Assembly: GCF_000021805.1 (NCBI RefSeq)
Contig: NC_011726.1
Coordinates: forward strand, 1,736,001-1,800,000
Reading direction: 5' to 3'
Length of the DNA: 64,000 bases
DNA from: Rippkaea orientalis PCC 8801
GTDB lineage: Bacteria > Cyanobacteriota > Cyanobacteriia > Cyanobacteriales > Microcystaceae
The first letter of the stretch is position 1. Each line of letters opens with the position of its first letter. Shown in pieces: positions 37,921 to 46,229 of the stretch. The translations under genes and the position numbers were made by a program. A model generated the notes under the pieces. That model was not told the DNA's origin and searched no databases. It saw only the letters and a list, made by a program, of their open reading frames with translations.

Positions 37921-39384
37921 TTATCCATCAAGCTCTCCCTCCATTACAGCAGAAATAGCGGCTTGGGCATTATCCTTAAATTCTTTAACATTAATATTTC
38001 CTAATAACCAAATCGCCCCGATCATACCGATCGCTTGAACAACAAATACCAATCCATAGGCTAAAAATGGGGCAGAAAATAGCATTTTGCCTAAATTTAA
38101 AATAACTCCTCCCAAAACTGTAGCTAACCCTCTGGCCATAGCTTGAGCTAACCCCCAAGCACCGATAAAAGTTCCGGCGGTTTCTGCGGCCGTTAAATCT
38201 AACATCAACCCAGTCGCTCCTGCGGTTAATACTCCTGATGCGAGCCCAAAAAACAGTAATCCTGATTTAAGTAAACTAGGACTCTGAACACTCCCGGCAA
38301 AGATAATGAGCCCAAAACAAACTACTGCGAACATACAGCCTAATTTGGTGGTTTTTTGCTGACCTAACCGGGGTACGACTAAAAATCCCGTCGAAGCAAT
38401 GCCAAAAAGCGTTCCCATCCCAAAAAAAGCATTGAGTTGGGTGGTTTCAGAAATACACATCCCAAACACTTCGCCCCCATAGGGTTCCATCACTGTATCC
38501 TGCATGAATAAACTGAGGGTAAGTACCAACAAAAAGCTAAAAAATAACCAAGTTTGACGACTAGCCGTTAAAATGCCCATAGCCCGTCCCAAAGTAATTT
38601 GATCCTCTCTTTCGACGATTCTAGAGCGCAATTTAAAGCGGGAATAGCGGTTTTCTACCCCCCAAGTGGCGATAAAACAGAGTCCTAAGACGACGCTAGG
38701 CATGAGGATAAAGACCGGATTAATTGTCTTCTGTAAGGCAGGAATATTGGCGATTTTAGCGGTTTGAGTGGGGTCGTAGGAGAGGATCGCCTCCCCACAA
38801 ATTTCAGGCGTATTGAGGAGTTTTGAGCTAATAATCGCCCCTAGGACGATCCCGACCATCAACATTGACCAAACAATGCTAATCAGTTGAGAACGATTAT
38901 CCTCATCGGAGACATCTACTAACATCGCAGCAAAGGGAGTGGAACTAGCACTAAGGGCTACCCCATAGAGGGCAAAGACTAATCCCAGAAGTGCTGCCCA
39001 AGCGTAACTTATCCAACTCCACCCGGTAGCTTGTATGGTCATTCCTAGCTGCCAGACAACTTGTAGGGCAATAAAAGCGAGACTGGTAAATAAAATTGCG
39101 CCAATCCAGACAAATCCAGTCCGATGATAGCCCCAGAGGGTTTTTGTATCAGACATCTGACCAAACCAAATCCGCGCTGGACTGACAAATTGATACATGG
39201 CGATCGCAGTAGCAGCAATCCAGGGTAACACCGTCAATTCATCAATCATAATTCGATTGATAACGCCCAACGTGAGTAGGGACATAATCCCTAATCCCAT
39301 TTGGAATAATCCTAAACGGAACATGGTCAATAATTTGAGTTTGGGCAAGGATGTTTGCACTATAGGGTTAGAAATATTGGTCAT
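37921..39384 (-). CDS. PucC/BCD family major facilitator protein
   Basis: PucC-like (bacteriochlorophyll delivery) members of the MFS are associated with pigment-protein assembly; in cyanobacteria they are linked to chlorophyll handling. The start MTNISNPIVQ gives 487 residues with 12 predicted membrane helices; a longer frame to 39483 adds an unlikely charged leader. Family features include GVINRIMIDELTVLPWIAAT near residues 45-65, RIWFGQMSDTKTLWGYHRTGFVWIGA near 75-100 and FAAMLVDVSDEDNRSQ near 150. It is monocistronic and sits between a DUF3887 gene and malQ. Confidence 0.88.
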   Translation of the reverse strand: MTNISNPIVQTSLPKLKLLTMFRLGLFQMGLGIMSLLTLGVINRIMIDELTVLPWIAATAIAMYQFVSPARIWFGQMSDTKTLWGYHRTGFVWIGAILFTSLAFIALQVVWQLGMTIQATGWSWISYAWAALLGLVFALYGVALSASSTPFAAMLVDVSDEDNRSQLISIVWSMLMVGIVLGAIISSKLLNTPEICGEAILSYDPTQTAKIANIPALQKTINPVFILMPSVVLGLCFIATWGVENRYSRFKLRSRIVEREDQITLGRAMGILTASRQTWLFFSFLLVLTLSLFMQDTVMEPYGGEVFGMCISETTQLNAFFGMGTLFGIASTGFLVVPRLGQQKTTKLGCMFAVVCFGLIIFAGSVQSPSLLKSGLLFFGLASGVLTAGATGLMLDLTAAETAGTFIGAWGLAQAMARGLATVLGGVILNLGKMLFSAPFLAYGLVFVVQAIGMIGAIWLLGNINVKEFKDNAQAAISAVMEGELDG

Positions 39385-39558
39385 AAATCCAAGGAATGGC
39401 CAGATGTAAGACTTGAAAGATTTTTTATCAACTCTTAGGAACACAACAAGAGAGTAACCGCGTTTCAGGGAACTATCAGGCAAGGATTAACTTCTGTCAA
39501 TAGAGAGTGTCCTTGCCCTTGCAAGGAATGCTCTTGTCACCAAGAATTGCTCTATTCT

Positions 39559-39627
39559 TCTGGTGGCTAAATTGAAGTGTATAGCTCCTATTTTAGTTTA
39601 GGTTAGCTAACCTTTCGGGCCACCAGA
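39559..39627. repeat. Nested inverted repeats between malQ and the PucC-like gene
   Basis: tctggtggc (39559-39567) pairs with gccaccaga (39619-39627), and the perfect 14-bp palindrome aggttagctaacct (39600-39613) lies inside. The structure could terminate malQ transcripts (minus strand). Confidence 0.45.
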
Positions 39628-39651
39628 GGATTTTCTTGGATCTGAGCAACC

Positions 39652-41157
39652 TTACTTAACCAGACGACCGTAGAGTTCGGTAACAAACCGTAAATGGTTA
39701 ACCAAGTCTTGATTTAAGACATGGGACTGATATCGCCATCCCCAGTTACCCTCAGCTAGTCCAGGAGTATTCATCCGTCCGTTCTGATGCAATCCTAAGA
39801 GGTCTTGCAGGGGAAAGATAGCTAGGTCAGCGACTGACCCCATGGCTAAGCGAATGAGACTCCAGTGGATACCTTCATGGGAAACACAGCCTAAATAATC
39901 GGTGACTCTGCGTTTTTCTTCCTGATTGCGTCCTTCAAACCATCCCACTGTCGTATTGTTGTCGTGGGTTCCGGTATAAACCACACAATTTTTAACGTAA
40001 TTGTAAGGCAAGAAAGGATTAACGCGATCGCTATCAAAGGCAAAATGCAAGATTTTCATGCCTGGAAACCCAAAATCATCCCGTAGGGCTTCCACTTCTG
40101 GGGTAATCACCCCTAAATCTTCAGCGACGATGGGTAATTGTCCCAATTCTTGTTTAAGCCGTTCAAAGAATTGTCGTCCTGGGGCTTTTATCCATTTTCC
40201 ATTCATTGCAGTCTTTTCTCCTTCGGGAACTGCCCAATAGGCTTCAAATCCCCGAAAATGATCGATGCGAACGATGTCTACATATTCTAGGGTCGATTTA
40301 AACCGTTGAATCCACCATTGGAAGTTAGTTCCTTGGAGTTTTTGCCAATTGTAGACTGGATTCCCCCAAAGTTGACCTGTGGCACTAAAATAATCGGGGG
40401 GAACGCCTGCCATCAAAGCTGCTTCTTTGGTTTTTTCGTTCAGGCAAAACATATCAGCATTAGCCCAAACATCCACACTGTCATAGGCAACATAGATAGG
40501 AATATCGCCAAAAATCCTGATGTTGCGTTCATTGGCGTATTTTTTGACATCCTGCCATTGACGGAAAAATTCAAATTGTAGGAATTTATGATAGAAAATA
40601 TCTTCGCTGAACCGTTCGGTGTAAGCTTGAACCGCTTGAGGTTGGCGTTCGGCGATATCTTTGTCCCACTGGTTCCAAGCTTTTTCCGGGTTAGCTGCAT
40701 GGATAGACATATAGAGTGCGTAGTCGTCTAACCATTGGGCGTGGCGATCGCAAAACGTCTTGAAGGCTTCTTTTAGCTTCGGTGAGGCTAGATGTTGAAA
40801 TCTGTCACTCGCTTTTTTGAGTAGGGGCAATTTGGTTTGAATCACTCGGTCATAATCGACGTAATCTGCTGGAAATCCATGGATTCCATTGATTTCGTCT
40901 TGGGTGAGTAATCCCTCTCCTTGTAAAATATCGGGACTAATGAGTAAGGGATTACCAGCTAAGGAAGAATAGGACAGATAAGGGGAATTGCCGTATCCCG
41001 TTGGACCAAGGGGTAAAATTTGCCATAGGGTTTGACCACTTGCCGCTAAGAAATCAATGAAGCGATAAGCTCCTTCTCCTAAGTCGCCAATGCCAAAACG
41101 ACTGGGTAAAGAGGTTGGATGCAGTAAAATTCCACTGGTTCGTTGAAAAGATGTCAT
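39652..41157 (-). CDS. malQ: 4-alpha-glucanotransferase (amylomaltase)
   Basis: MalQ transfers glucan segments between maltooligosaccharides during glycogen breakdown. The start MTSFQRTSGILLHPTSLPS gives 501 residues, the usual size of the short GH77 form. Diagnostic segments are FGIGDLGEGAYRFIDFLAASGQTLWQILPLGPTGYGNSPY, IRIFGDIPIYVAYDSVDVWAN, VRIDHFRGFEAYWAVPEG with the nucleophile Asp, LPIVAEDLGVITPEVEALRD with the acid Glu, and VYTGTHDNNTTVGWF. It is monocistronic. Confidence 0.96.
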   Translation of the reverse strand: MTSFQRTSGILLHPTSLPSRFGIGDLGEGAYRFIDFLAASGQTLWQILPLGPTGYGNSPYLSYSSLAGNPLLISPDILQGEGLLTQDEINGIHGFPADYVDYDRVIQTKLPLLKKASDRFQHLASPKLKEAFKTFCDRHAQWLDDYALYMSIHAANPEKAWNQWDKDIAERQPQAVQAYTERFSEDIFYHKFLQFEFFRQWQDVKKYANERNIRIFGDIPIYVAYDSVDVWANADMFCLNEKTKEAALMAGVPPDYFSATGQLWGNPVYNWQKLQGTNFQWWIQRFKSTLEYVDIVRIDHFRGFEAYWAVPEGEKTAMNGKWIKAPGRQFFERLKQELGQLPIVAEDLGVITPEVEALRDDFGFPGMKILHFAFDSDRVNPFLPYNYVKNCVVYTGTHDNNTTVGWFEGRNQEEKRRVTDYLGCVSHEGIHWSLIRLAMGSVADLAIFPLQDLLGLHQNGRMNTPGLAEGNWGWRYQSHVLNQDLVNHLRFVTELYGRLVK

Positions 41158-41456
41158 GAATTGCTTCGCCTTATATTTCACTGGCAACCTATATTATCCC
41201 ATGACTCGGCTCAAGTGTAAGGGGGTGGGAAGGTCAGGAGGTAAGGGGATGAGGGGGTGGGAAGGCAATTGAACGATTAACTATTTATTTATTGTTCATT
41301 GTTGATTGTTATGATTATATTCAATACTACCACTGGCGACAATCCAATCGTTAATAGCCGTTGATCCAGCATTTAAGGATTGAAGTTTCCTGAGCGAATA
41401 ACCCAAGTAATTGAACCACTAATTAGGGCTGTTAGCACAATAATAACAATTTGTCT

Positions 41457-41897
41457 TCAGTTCTTGAGTTCCCCTACTTTTTCAGCTAAATCAGGGATTT
41501 TTTGAATCAAGGGTTGTTGTGCATCTAAGGTAGCCTTGATAGTCGCTATTTCTTGTGATTGTTTATCCAATTTCTGATTAACGCTGTCTAGCTTCTGAGT
41601 AAATTCCTTTTGGTTGTTGTCTAGCTTCTGAGTAAATTCCTTCTGGTTGCTGTCTAGCTTCTGATTAACGCTATCTAGCTTCTGATTAAATTCCTTTTGG
41701 TTGTTGTCTAGCTTCTGATTAAATTCCTTTTGATTGTTGTCTAGTTTCTGATTAAATTCCTTTTGGTTGCTGTCTATCTTCTGAGTAAATTCCTTCTGGT
41801 TGCTGTCTATCTTTTGATTAAGTTGATGTAATTCTTGTTTAATTTCCTTTAATATTTGTTCAAGGGAATAGGTAACGGTAATGGGTTCTTGACTCAT
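41457..41897 (-). CDS. Coiled-coil repeat protein, probably truncated by an in-frame TGA
   Basis: The 146-residue protein is a continuous predicted coiled coil: residues 20-118 are near-identical 7-, 11- or 18-residue blocks of NQKEF(T/N)QKLD(S/N). The matching DNA is a tandem repeat at about 41530-41820. The stop is TGA, and the same frame continues for 27 codons (41373-41456) as a membrane helix with basic end: IVIIVLTALISGSITWVIR followed by SGNFNP and TAA. This suggests the ancestral gene had Trp (TGG) at the TGA and a C-terminal anchor. The product as encoded would be soluble. The function is unknown. Confidence 0.75.
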   Translation of the reverse strand: MSQEPITVTYSLEQILKEIKQELHQLNQKIDSNQKEFTQKIDSNQKEFNQKLDNNQKEFNQKLDNNQKEFNQKLDSVNQKLDSNQKEFTQKLDNNQKEFTQKLDSVNQKLDKQSQEIATIKATLDAQQPLIQKIPDLAEKVGELKN

Positions 41898-42016
41898 AAC
41901 TTCAGCCTTTAGTCCGATAATAACAGTATAGCGCGATCGCTCTCTTTTCTCTTTTATAGAACTACCCGAAAAGTTTGAGGAGGGGTCAGCAGTCTTTTGA
42001 TTAATTTATAAGCTCT

Positions 42017-42976
42017 TTACTGTGAATTAGTGATCATTTGTTGTCCGCTCGGGGAAGTTGCATAACCGAGAAAGGCTTTAACGGCCTCATTGGGGGGTTG
42101 TTTATAAACATAATACAGCGATCGCTGATAGGGATAGCTAGTGGCTTCTGGGGTTAAACCATTAATCGGAACTATTCTAACGGTTTGTTGATTAATCACT
42201 TGAGAAGCAGTGGCATAGCTAATACCATCTTTTCTTAATGCTTGTAAAATAGGCGTAGTGGCATCTCTGTCCATGGTGGTAATATTGGGCGTATTGCCAA
42301 AATTTTCTCCCTTTAAGACTAATTCTCGAAAGGTTTGATGAGTTCCACTGACGGCTGGACGATTAATCACGCGAATTTTAGTAGGTAATCCCCCTAACTT
42401 AGCCCAATCGGTTATTTTTCCTTGGAAAATTTGCCTTATCTGGGTTTCTGTGAGTCCTTTACGAAAAGGATTGTTAATTGCAACAACAATAGCAATCGCA
42501 TCTTGAGTCATTGGAATAGCCACTAATCCTTGCGCTTGTTCAGAGGCTGTTAGGGGTCGAGAAATCGCAGCAATATCGATATTATTAGTTAAAAGACGTA
42601 AAATCCCAATATCTGAGCCTTGAGCGTCGGTGATGACCTGAGTGCCTGAAAATTGCCCTTCAAAGCCCGATTTTAGAGCTTGATTAATGGCTACCATCGT
42701 TGTTGAACCATTGATTTTAACCGTTGTTCCTTGGGGAACAGTCTTCGGGGAATTAAAGGTTTCTGAATGGGTGGGAGAAGGGGGAGAGGGTAGGGGAGAA
42801 CCCGAACTAATCGGCTGATTAATTGTAGGAGTAGAACGCGACGGTGAAGTTCCTGACAAAAGTTGCCCAAAATTTTCGCCAGATTGACGGCTAAACCACC
42901 AATAACCCCCTCCTAAAATTCCTCCAGTCATCAGGAGAGCAACAATCATCACAACGGTTTCATTTTTTGGTGACAT
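42017..42976 (-). CDS. PstS-like phosphate ABC transporter substrate-binding protein
   Basis: The 319-residue protein has an N-terminal membrane anchor (residues 8-28, MIVALLMTGGILGGGYWWF), a Ser/Pro-rich linker (to about 75) and then a PBP-like domain. Its first motif VKINGSTTMVAINQALKSGFE is the oxyanion-binding helix entry of PstS-type proteins; SDIGILRLLTNNIDIAAISRPLT and RPAVSGTHQTFRELVL are further signatures. The true family anion could be phosphate or another oxyanion. No pst permease genes are adjacent, so it may be an orphan or sensory form. It is divergent from pipX. Confidence 0.87.
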   Translation of the reverse strand: MSPKNETVVMIVALLMTGGILGGGYWWFSRQSGENFGQLLSGTSPSRSTPTINQPISSGSPLPSPPSPTHSETFNSPKTVPQGTTVKINGSTTMVAINQALKSGFEGQFSGTQVITDAQGSDIGILRLLTNNIDIAAISRPLTASEQAQGLVAIPMTQDAIAIVVAINNPFRKGLTETQIRQIFQGKITDWAKLGGLPTKIRVINRPAVSGTHQTFRELVLKGENFGNTPNITTMDRDATTPILQALRKDGISYATASQVINQQTVRIVPINGLTPEATSYPYQRSLYYVYKQPPNEAVKAFLGYATSPSGQQMITNSQ

Positions 42977-43122
42977 AATCTACTGACAAAGTGATAAGCG
43001 CGTTAACGTCTAGACAGGGTGTTGGCTGTGGAATATTAAGAGTTTATTAGGAAATGATGACATTGACTTCCAACTGTTTTTAATCTTAATCACAATTGAC
43101 CATAAGTTATAACCAGACAAAG

Positions 43123-43163
43123 GTAAGATGACATACAACGACGGTTTTGGTAATTCCCTATCT
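43123..43163 (+). promoter_or_regulatory. NtcA-type promoter of pipX
   Basis: GTA-N8-TAC, the exact NtcA consensus, is at 43123-43136. Twenty-one bases further is TATCTT (43158-43163), matching the TAN3T -10 box of class II NtcA-activated promoters. The pipX ATG is 28 bp beyond. PipX itself is a coactivator of NtcA, so this arrangement would form a positive loop. Function is inferred from the motif. Confidence 0.6.
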
Positions 43164-43190
43164 TAAGGGATGTCTTTTTTAGGAAATTGA

Positions 43191-43460
43191 ATGAGTAACG
43201 AAACTTATTTTAACCATCCCACTTTTGGACTACTCTATCGTGTCTGCATTTTAGATGACAATCAAGAGTTATTTACGACCCTCTATGCTCAACGACTCTT
43301 TTTTTTGATTAAAACCATGCCTAATAATACAGTATTTGAACCAGTCAGCCGCTCTGATGCTAGGCTAATGTTAGAAGCGCGTTTGCGTAACCTACGCCGT
43401 TTAGGTGCTACTGAAGACTATCAAAGCCTTTACACTGTCTATAAAACCACCTTTCCTTAA
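43191..43460 (+). CDS. pipX: PII-interacting protein X
   Basis: PipX binds either PII (GlnB) or the nitrogen regulator NtcA, boosting NtcA-dependent transcription when 2-oxoglutarate is high. The 89-residue protein has the Tudor-like N-terminal part (NETYFNHPTFGLLYRVCI...QELFTTLYAQRLFFLI) and the two C-terminal helices (RSDARLMLEARLRNLRRLGATEDYQSLYTVY). Length matches the family. It is 11 bp before pipY, the conserved cyanobacterial pair. A consensus NtcA box lies just upstream. Confidence 0.96.
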   Translation: MSNETYFNHPTFGLLYRVCILDDNQELFTTLYAQRLFFLIKTMPNNTVFEPVSRSDARLMLEARLRNLRRLGATEDYQSLYTVYKTTFP

Positions 43461-43471
43461 TCATCGTTTTA

Positions 43472-44146
43472 ATGACCCTCGTTCAACGCCTAGACCAAAT
43501 TCGTCAAAATATTCCCCCTCACGTTCGCTTAATCGCTGTTACTAAACAAGTTTCTATTGATGCTATTAAAGAAGCTTATCAAGCCGGAGTACGCGATTTT
43601 GCAGAAAGTCGTCTTCAAGAAGCCTTACCTAAACAGGCGCAATTACAGGACTTAAGGGATATTTCTTGGCATTTTATCGGTCATTTACAGGCAAATAAAG
43701 CGAAAAAAATTTTAGAACATTTTCATTGGATTCACTCGGTTGATAATCTAAAAATTGCTCAACGGCTCAATCGCTTAGCTGCTGAAGAGTCTATTGATCC
43801 TAATATCTGTCTTCAAGTCAAAATTTTACCCGATCCCAATAAATACGGTTGGCAAGTTTCTGAACTCATAGCAGATTTACCTCAACTTGAACAGTGTCAA
43901 CAGCTAAAAATTCAAGGTTTAATGACAATTCTGCCTTTGGGATTATCTGATAAAGAAATTTTAGCCGCTTTTCAACAAACCAAAGTCCTAGAGACTCAGA
44001 TTAACAACCAATCCACTTTGAGCCTCAATGAGTTATCGATGGGGATGTCTGGGGACTATTTACTGGCAATCCAAGCTGGTGCGACCATGATTCGCCTAGG
44101 AACGATTATTTTTGGGGAAAGAAACTCAATAGTGGATAGTAAATAG
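43472..44146 (+). CDS. pipY: YggS/PipY family PLP-binding homeostasis protein
   Basis: This family (PLPBP) binds pyridoxal phosphate and affects vitamin B6 and amino-acid balance without a known reaction. The 224-residue TIM-barrel protein has RLIAVTKQVSIDAIKEAYQAGVRDFAESRLQEA with the PLP lysine (K25), WHFIGHLQANKAKKIL, IHSVDNLKIAQRLN, and the phosphate-binding LSMGMSGDYLLAIQAGATMIRLGTIIFG. It directly follows pipX; the two genes are co-expressed in cyanobacteria and functionally linked. Confidence 0.95.
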   Translation: MTLVQRLDQIRQNIPPHVRLIAVTKQVSIDAIKEAYQAGVRDFAESRLQEALPKQAQLQDLRDISWHFIGHLQANKAKKILEHFHWIHSVDNLKIAQRLNRLAAEESIDPNICLQVKILPDPNKYGWQVSELIADLPQLEQCQQLKIQGLMTILPLGLSDKEILAAFQQTKVLETQINNQSTLSLNELSMGMSGDYLLAIQAGATMIRLGTIIFGERNSIVDSK

Positions 44147-44562
44147 GGGATACCAAAGCAGATCTCCGTCCACAAAATCGGATTTTTAGTAGGTGGGTCT
44201 AATCCTATTAAATAAATTTAACGTTAAATACCCTAAAATTGTGGTATAGAGTGGTAAAGAATTTAGCGCGTTTCTCTCAAATTTAATTTAGGGAACATCT
44301 CATCGAGTTAAGACGACTACATGAGCAAGCTAACCCCAAGCCTAAAGAACTGACTTTCCTCTGGTAAGGAAATCACAGCAAGTTCACTTGTACGCAAAGT
44401 GAATGATAGATTAGGAAGCAAGAAACGAGGACTAGGGTTTAAATAGCGATCGCTTCTCACCTTCCTTTTCAAAGAACAAAAGTTCCTCTGACTTGAGGAC
44501 AAAATTACCCTAAAACGTTTGTTTCCCCTAGTTAATCAACCCTTTGTAAAAAAACGGACTTA
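44147..44562. other. 416-bp intergenic region upstream of sepF
   Basis: This separates pipY from sepF and must hold the sepF promoter. A HIP1 octamer occurs near 44447. A 61-residue minus-strand ORF here has no convincing features, and no RNA gene was recognised. Confidence 0.4.
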
Positions 44563-45141
44563 GTGAATATGTTTTTGACGGAGAAGCTAAAAAATTTTGT
44601 GGGCATTAATGAACCCGATAGATACGATGAAGAATACGAAGAAATGGATTGGGAATCCAATAGAGAAGAGCAAAATTCCTCTGTTGGGACTCAAGATTAC
44701 TCCCAACCCCGTCCACGAAATCGAGAAGCTTTAAATTTAACCGCAGAATCTAATATGGGAACCGCTAGAAGCAACGTTATCGGAATGCCAGGGATCACCA
44801 ACAGCATTGCTGAAGTCGTCGTGGTTGAACCTCACTCCTTTGATGAAATGCCTCAAGTGATTCAAACTCTACGCGAACGTAAGTCCGTTGTCCTCAACTT
44901 AAATTCGATGGACCCTGAAGAAGCACAGAGAGCCGTCGATTTCGTCGCTGGTGGCACTTATGCCATTGATGGCCATCAAGAACGTATTGGGGAAAGCATC
45001 TTCCTGTTTACTCCTAGCTGCGTTAAAGTGAGCACTCTGTCCGGCACTGTCCATGATGTTCCTGAAATTGCTTCTCCTTCTTCTCGGACAACTTCTCCTA
45101 TGCCTAGTTGGGGAGCCGATGCTAGTCGTTTGGTACAATAG
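44563..45141 (+). CDS. sepF: Cell division protein SepF
   Basis: SepF (Cdv2 in cyanobacteria) anchors and bundles FtsZ at midcell. The 192-residue protein has an N-terminal membrane-binding helix ([12 protein letters not shown]), an acidic linker ([14 protein letters not shown]), and the globular SepF domain from about residue 84: [71 protein letters not shown] (conserved dimer surface, family hallmark GGxYAxxG). The start is GTG, or the ATG two codons later. It is followed by proC, the usual cyanobacterial order pipX-pipY-sepF-proC. Confidence 0.95.
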   Translation: MNMFLTEKLKNFVGINEPDRYDEEYEEMDWESNREEQNSSVGTQDYSQPRPRNREALNLTAESNMGTARSNVIGMPGITNSIAEVVVVEPHSFDEMPQVIQTLRERKSVVLNLNSMDPEEAQRAVDFVAGGTYAIDGHQERIGESIFLFTPSCVKVSTLSGTVHDVPEIASPSSRTTSPMPSWGADASRLVQ

Positions 45142-45224
45142 ATTTCTGGGGGAAATGGGAAATCGGGACTCACGGTTTCCTCATCTCCAAGAACTCTCCT
45201 TTAATTTAACTTCATTAAAAATTA

Positions 45225-46043
45225 GTGTCTATTAAATTAGGAATCATCGGCGGCGGGGTAATGGCAGAGGCTATTTTATCCCGTCTTTTTAACGAAGGGC
45301 TCTATCAGGGAGTAGAGGTTTTAATTAGCGAACCTGACGCTAAGCGACGGGAGTATCTACAACAAACCTATCAAGTCGTTGTGACTTCCGATAATCAAGC
45401 CACCCTTCACGCAACAGAGGTACTGCTATTAGCGATTAAACCCCAGGTATTAAATAAGGTGTTAGATGGGCTAAAATTGGCACAAAAAGCTAATTATCCC
45501 CTGATTTTGTCGATTTTAGCTGGAGTTCCCCTGAGTCGGTTAGAGGCGGGATTTCCTGATTATCCGGTGGTTCGGGTGATGCCCAATACCCCTGCTACGG
45601 TGGGCGCGGGCATGACGGCGATCGCCCCTGGTACTCAAGTACAATCCCATCATCTGGTGTTAGCTAGATCGATTTTTCAAGCAGTTGGAGACGTGGTAGA
45701 GGTTCCTGAAGGGTTAATGGATGCGGTGACGGGGTTATCGGGGTCAGGACCTGCGTTTGTCGCTTTGATGGTGGAAGCGTTGTCTGATGGGGGAGTTGCT
45801 TCGGGGTTGCCGAGGGCGATCGCTACTCAATTAGCAGTACAAACGGTCTTAGGGACGGCGCAATTATTACAAACTAAAGGGTTACATCCAGCACAGTTAA
45901 AGGATCAAGTAACCAGTCCTGGGGGAACCACCATTGCGGGGGTGGCACAGTTGGAAAAGGCGGGGTTTCGTTCAGCAGTGATCGAAGCGGTAAAGGCGGC
46001 TTATCTGCGATCGTGTGAATTAGGAAAACCTTTGAACCAATAA
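45225..46043 (+). CDS. proC: Pyrroline-5-carboxylate reductase
   Basis: ProC makes the last step of proline synthesis, NAD(P)H-dependent reduction of pyrroline-5-carboxylate. The 272-residue protein starts (GTG) with the Rossmann motif LGIIGGGVMAEAIL and has VRVMPNTPATVGAGMTAI near residues 114-131 and the signature LSGSGPAFVALMVEALSDGGVASGLPR...TSPGGTTIAGVAQLE near 160-245. It is downstream of sepF in the conserved cluster and convergent with the P450 gene; a 9-bp inverted repeat (gaaacccaa/ttgggtttc) lies in the 186-bp gap. Confidence 0.95.
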   Translation: MSIKLGIIGGGVMAEAILSRLFNEGLYQGVEVLISEPDAKRREYLQQTYQVVVTSDNQATLHATEVLLLAIKPQVLNKVLDGLKLAQKANYPLILSILAGVPLSRLEAGFPDYPVVRVMPNTPATVGAGMTAIAPGTQVQSHHLVLARSIFQAVGDVVEVPEGLMDAVTGLSGSGPAFVALMVEALSDGGVASGLPRAIATQLAVQTVLGTAQLLQTKGLHPAQLKDQVTSPGGTTIAGVAQLEKAGFRSAVIEAVKAAYLRSCELGKPLNQ

Positions 46044-46229
46044 AATTCAACTATTTTCGACTTTTAGTTAAGATAAAGGCTGATTTGGCGTTAGTTAGTA
46101 GTTAGGTTAAACGGTAGTGAAACCCAACAAAGCATTAATCAAAACAGTAATTAGTCTTGGGTTTCGTTCCTCAACCCAACCTAGGTTAATTATTATCTCT
46201 TTGCGCAATTCTAGGACAATAAGATGAGG

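Noticed and set aside
41530-41820. Regular direct repeats that could be mistaken for a CRISPR array
   Set aside because: The repeats are in frame, have no unique spacers, and encode a coiled coil.
44317-44502. 61-residue minus-strand ORF upstream of sepF
   Set aside because: Composition is not protein-like, no ribosome-binding site is visible, and it overlaps the probable promoter region.
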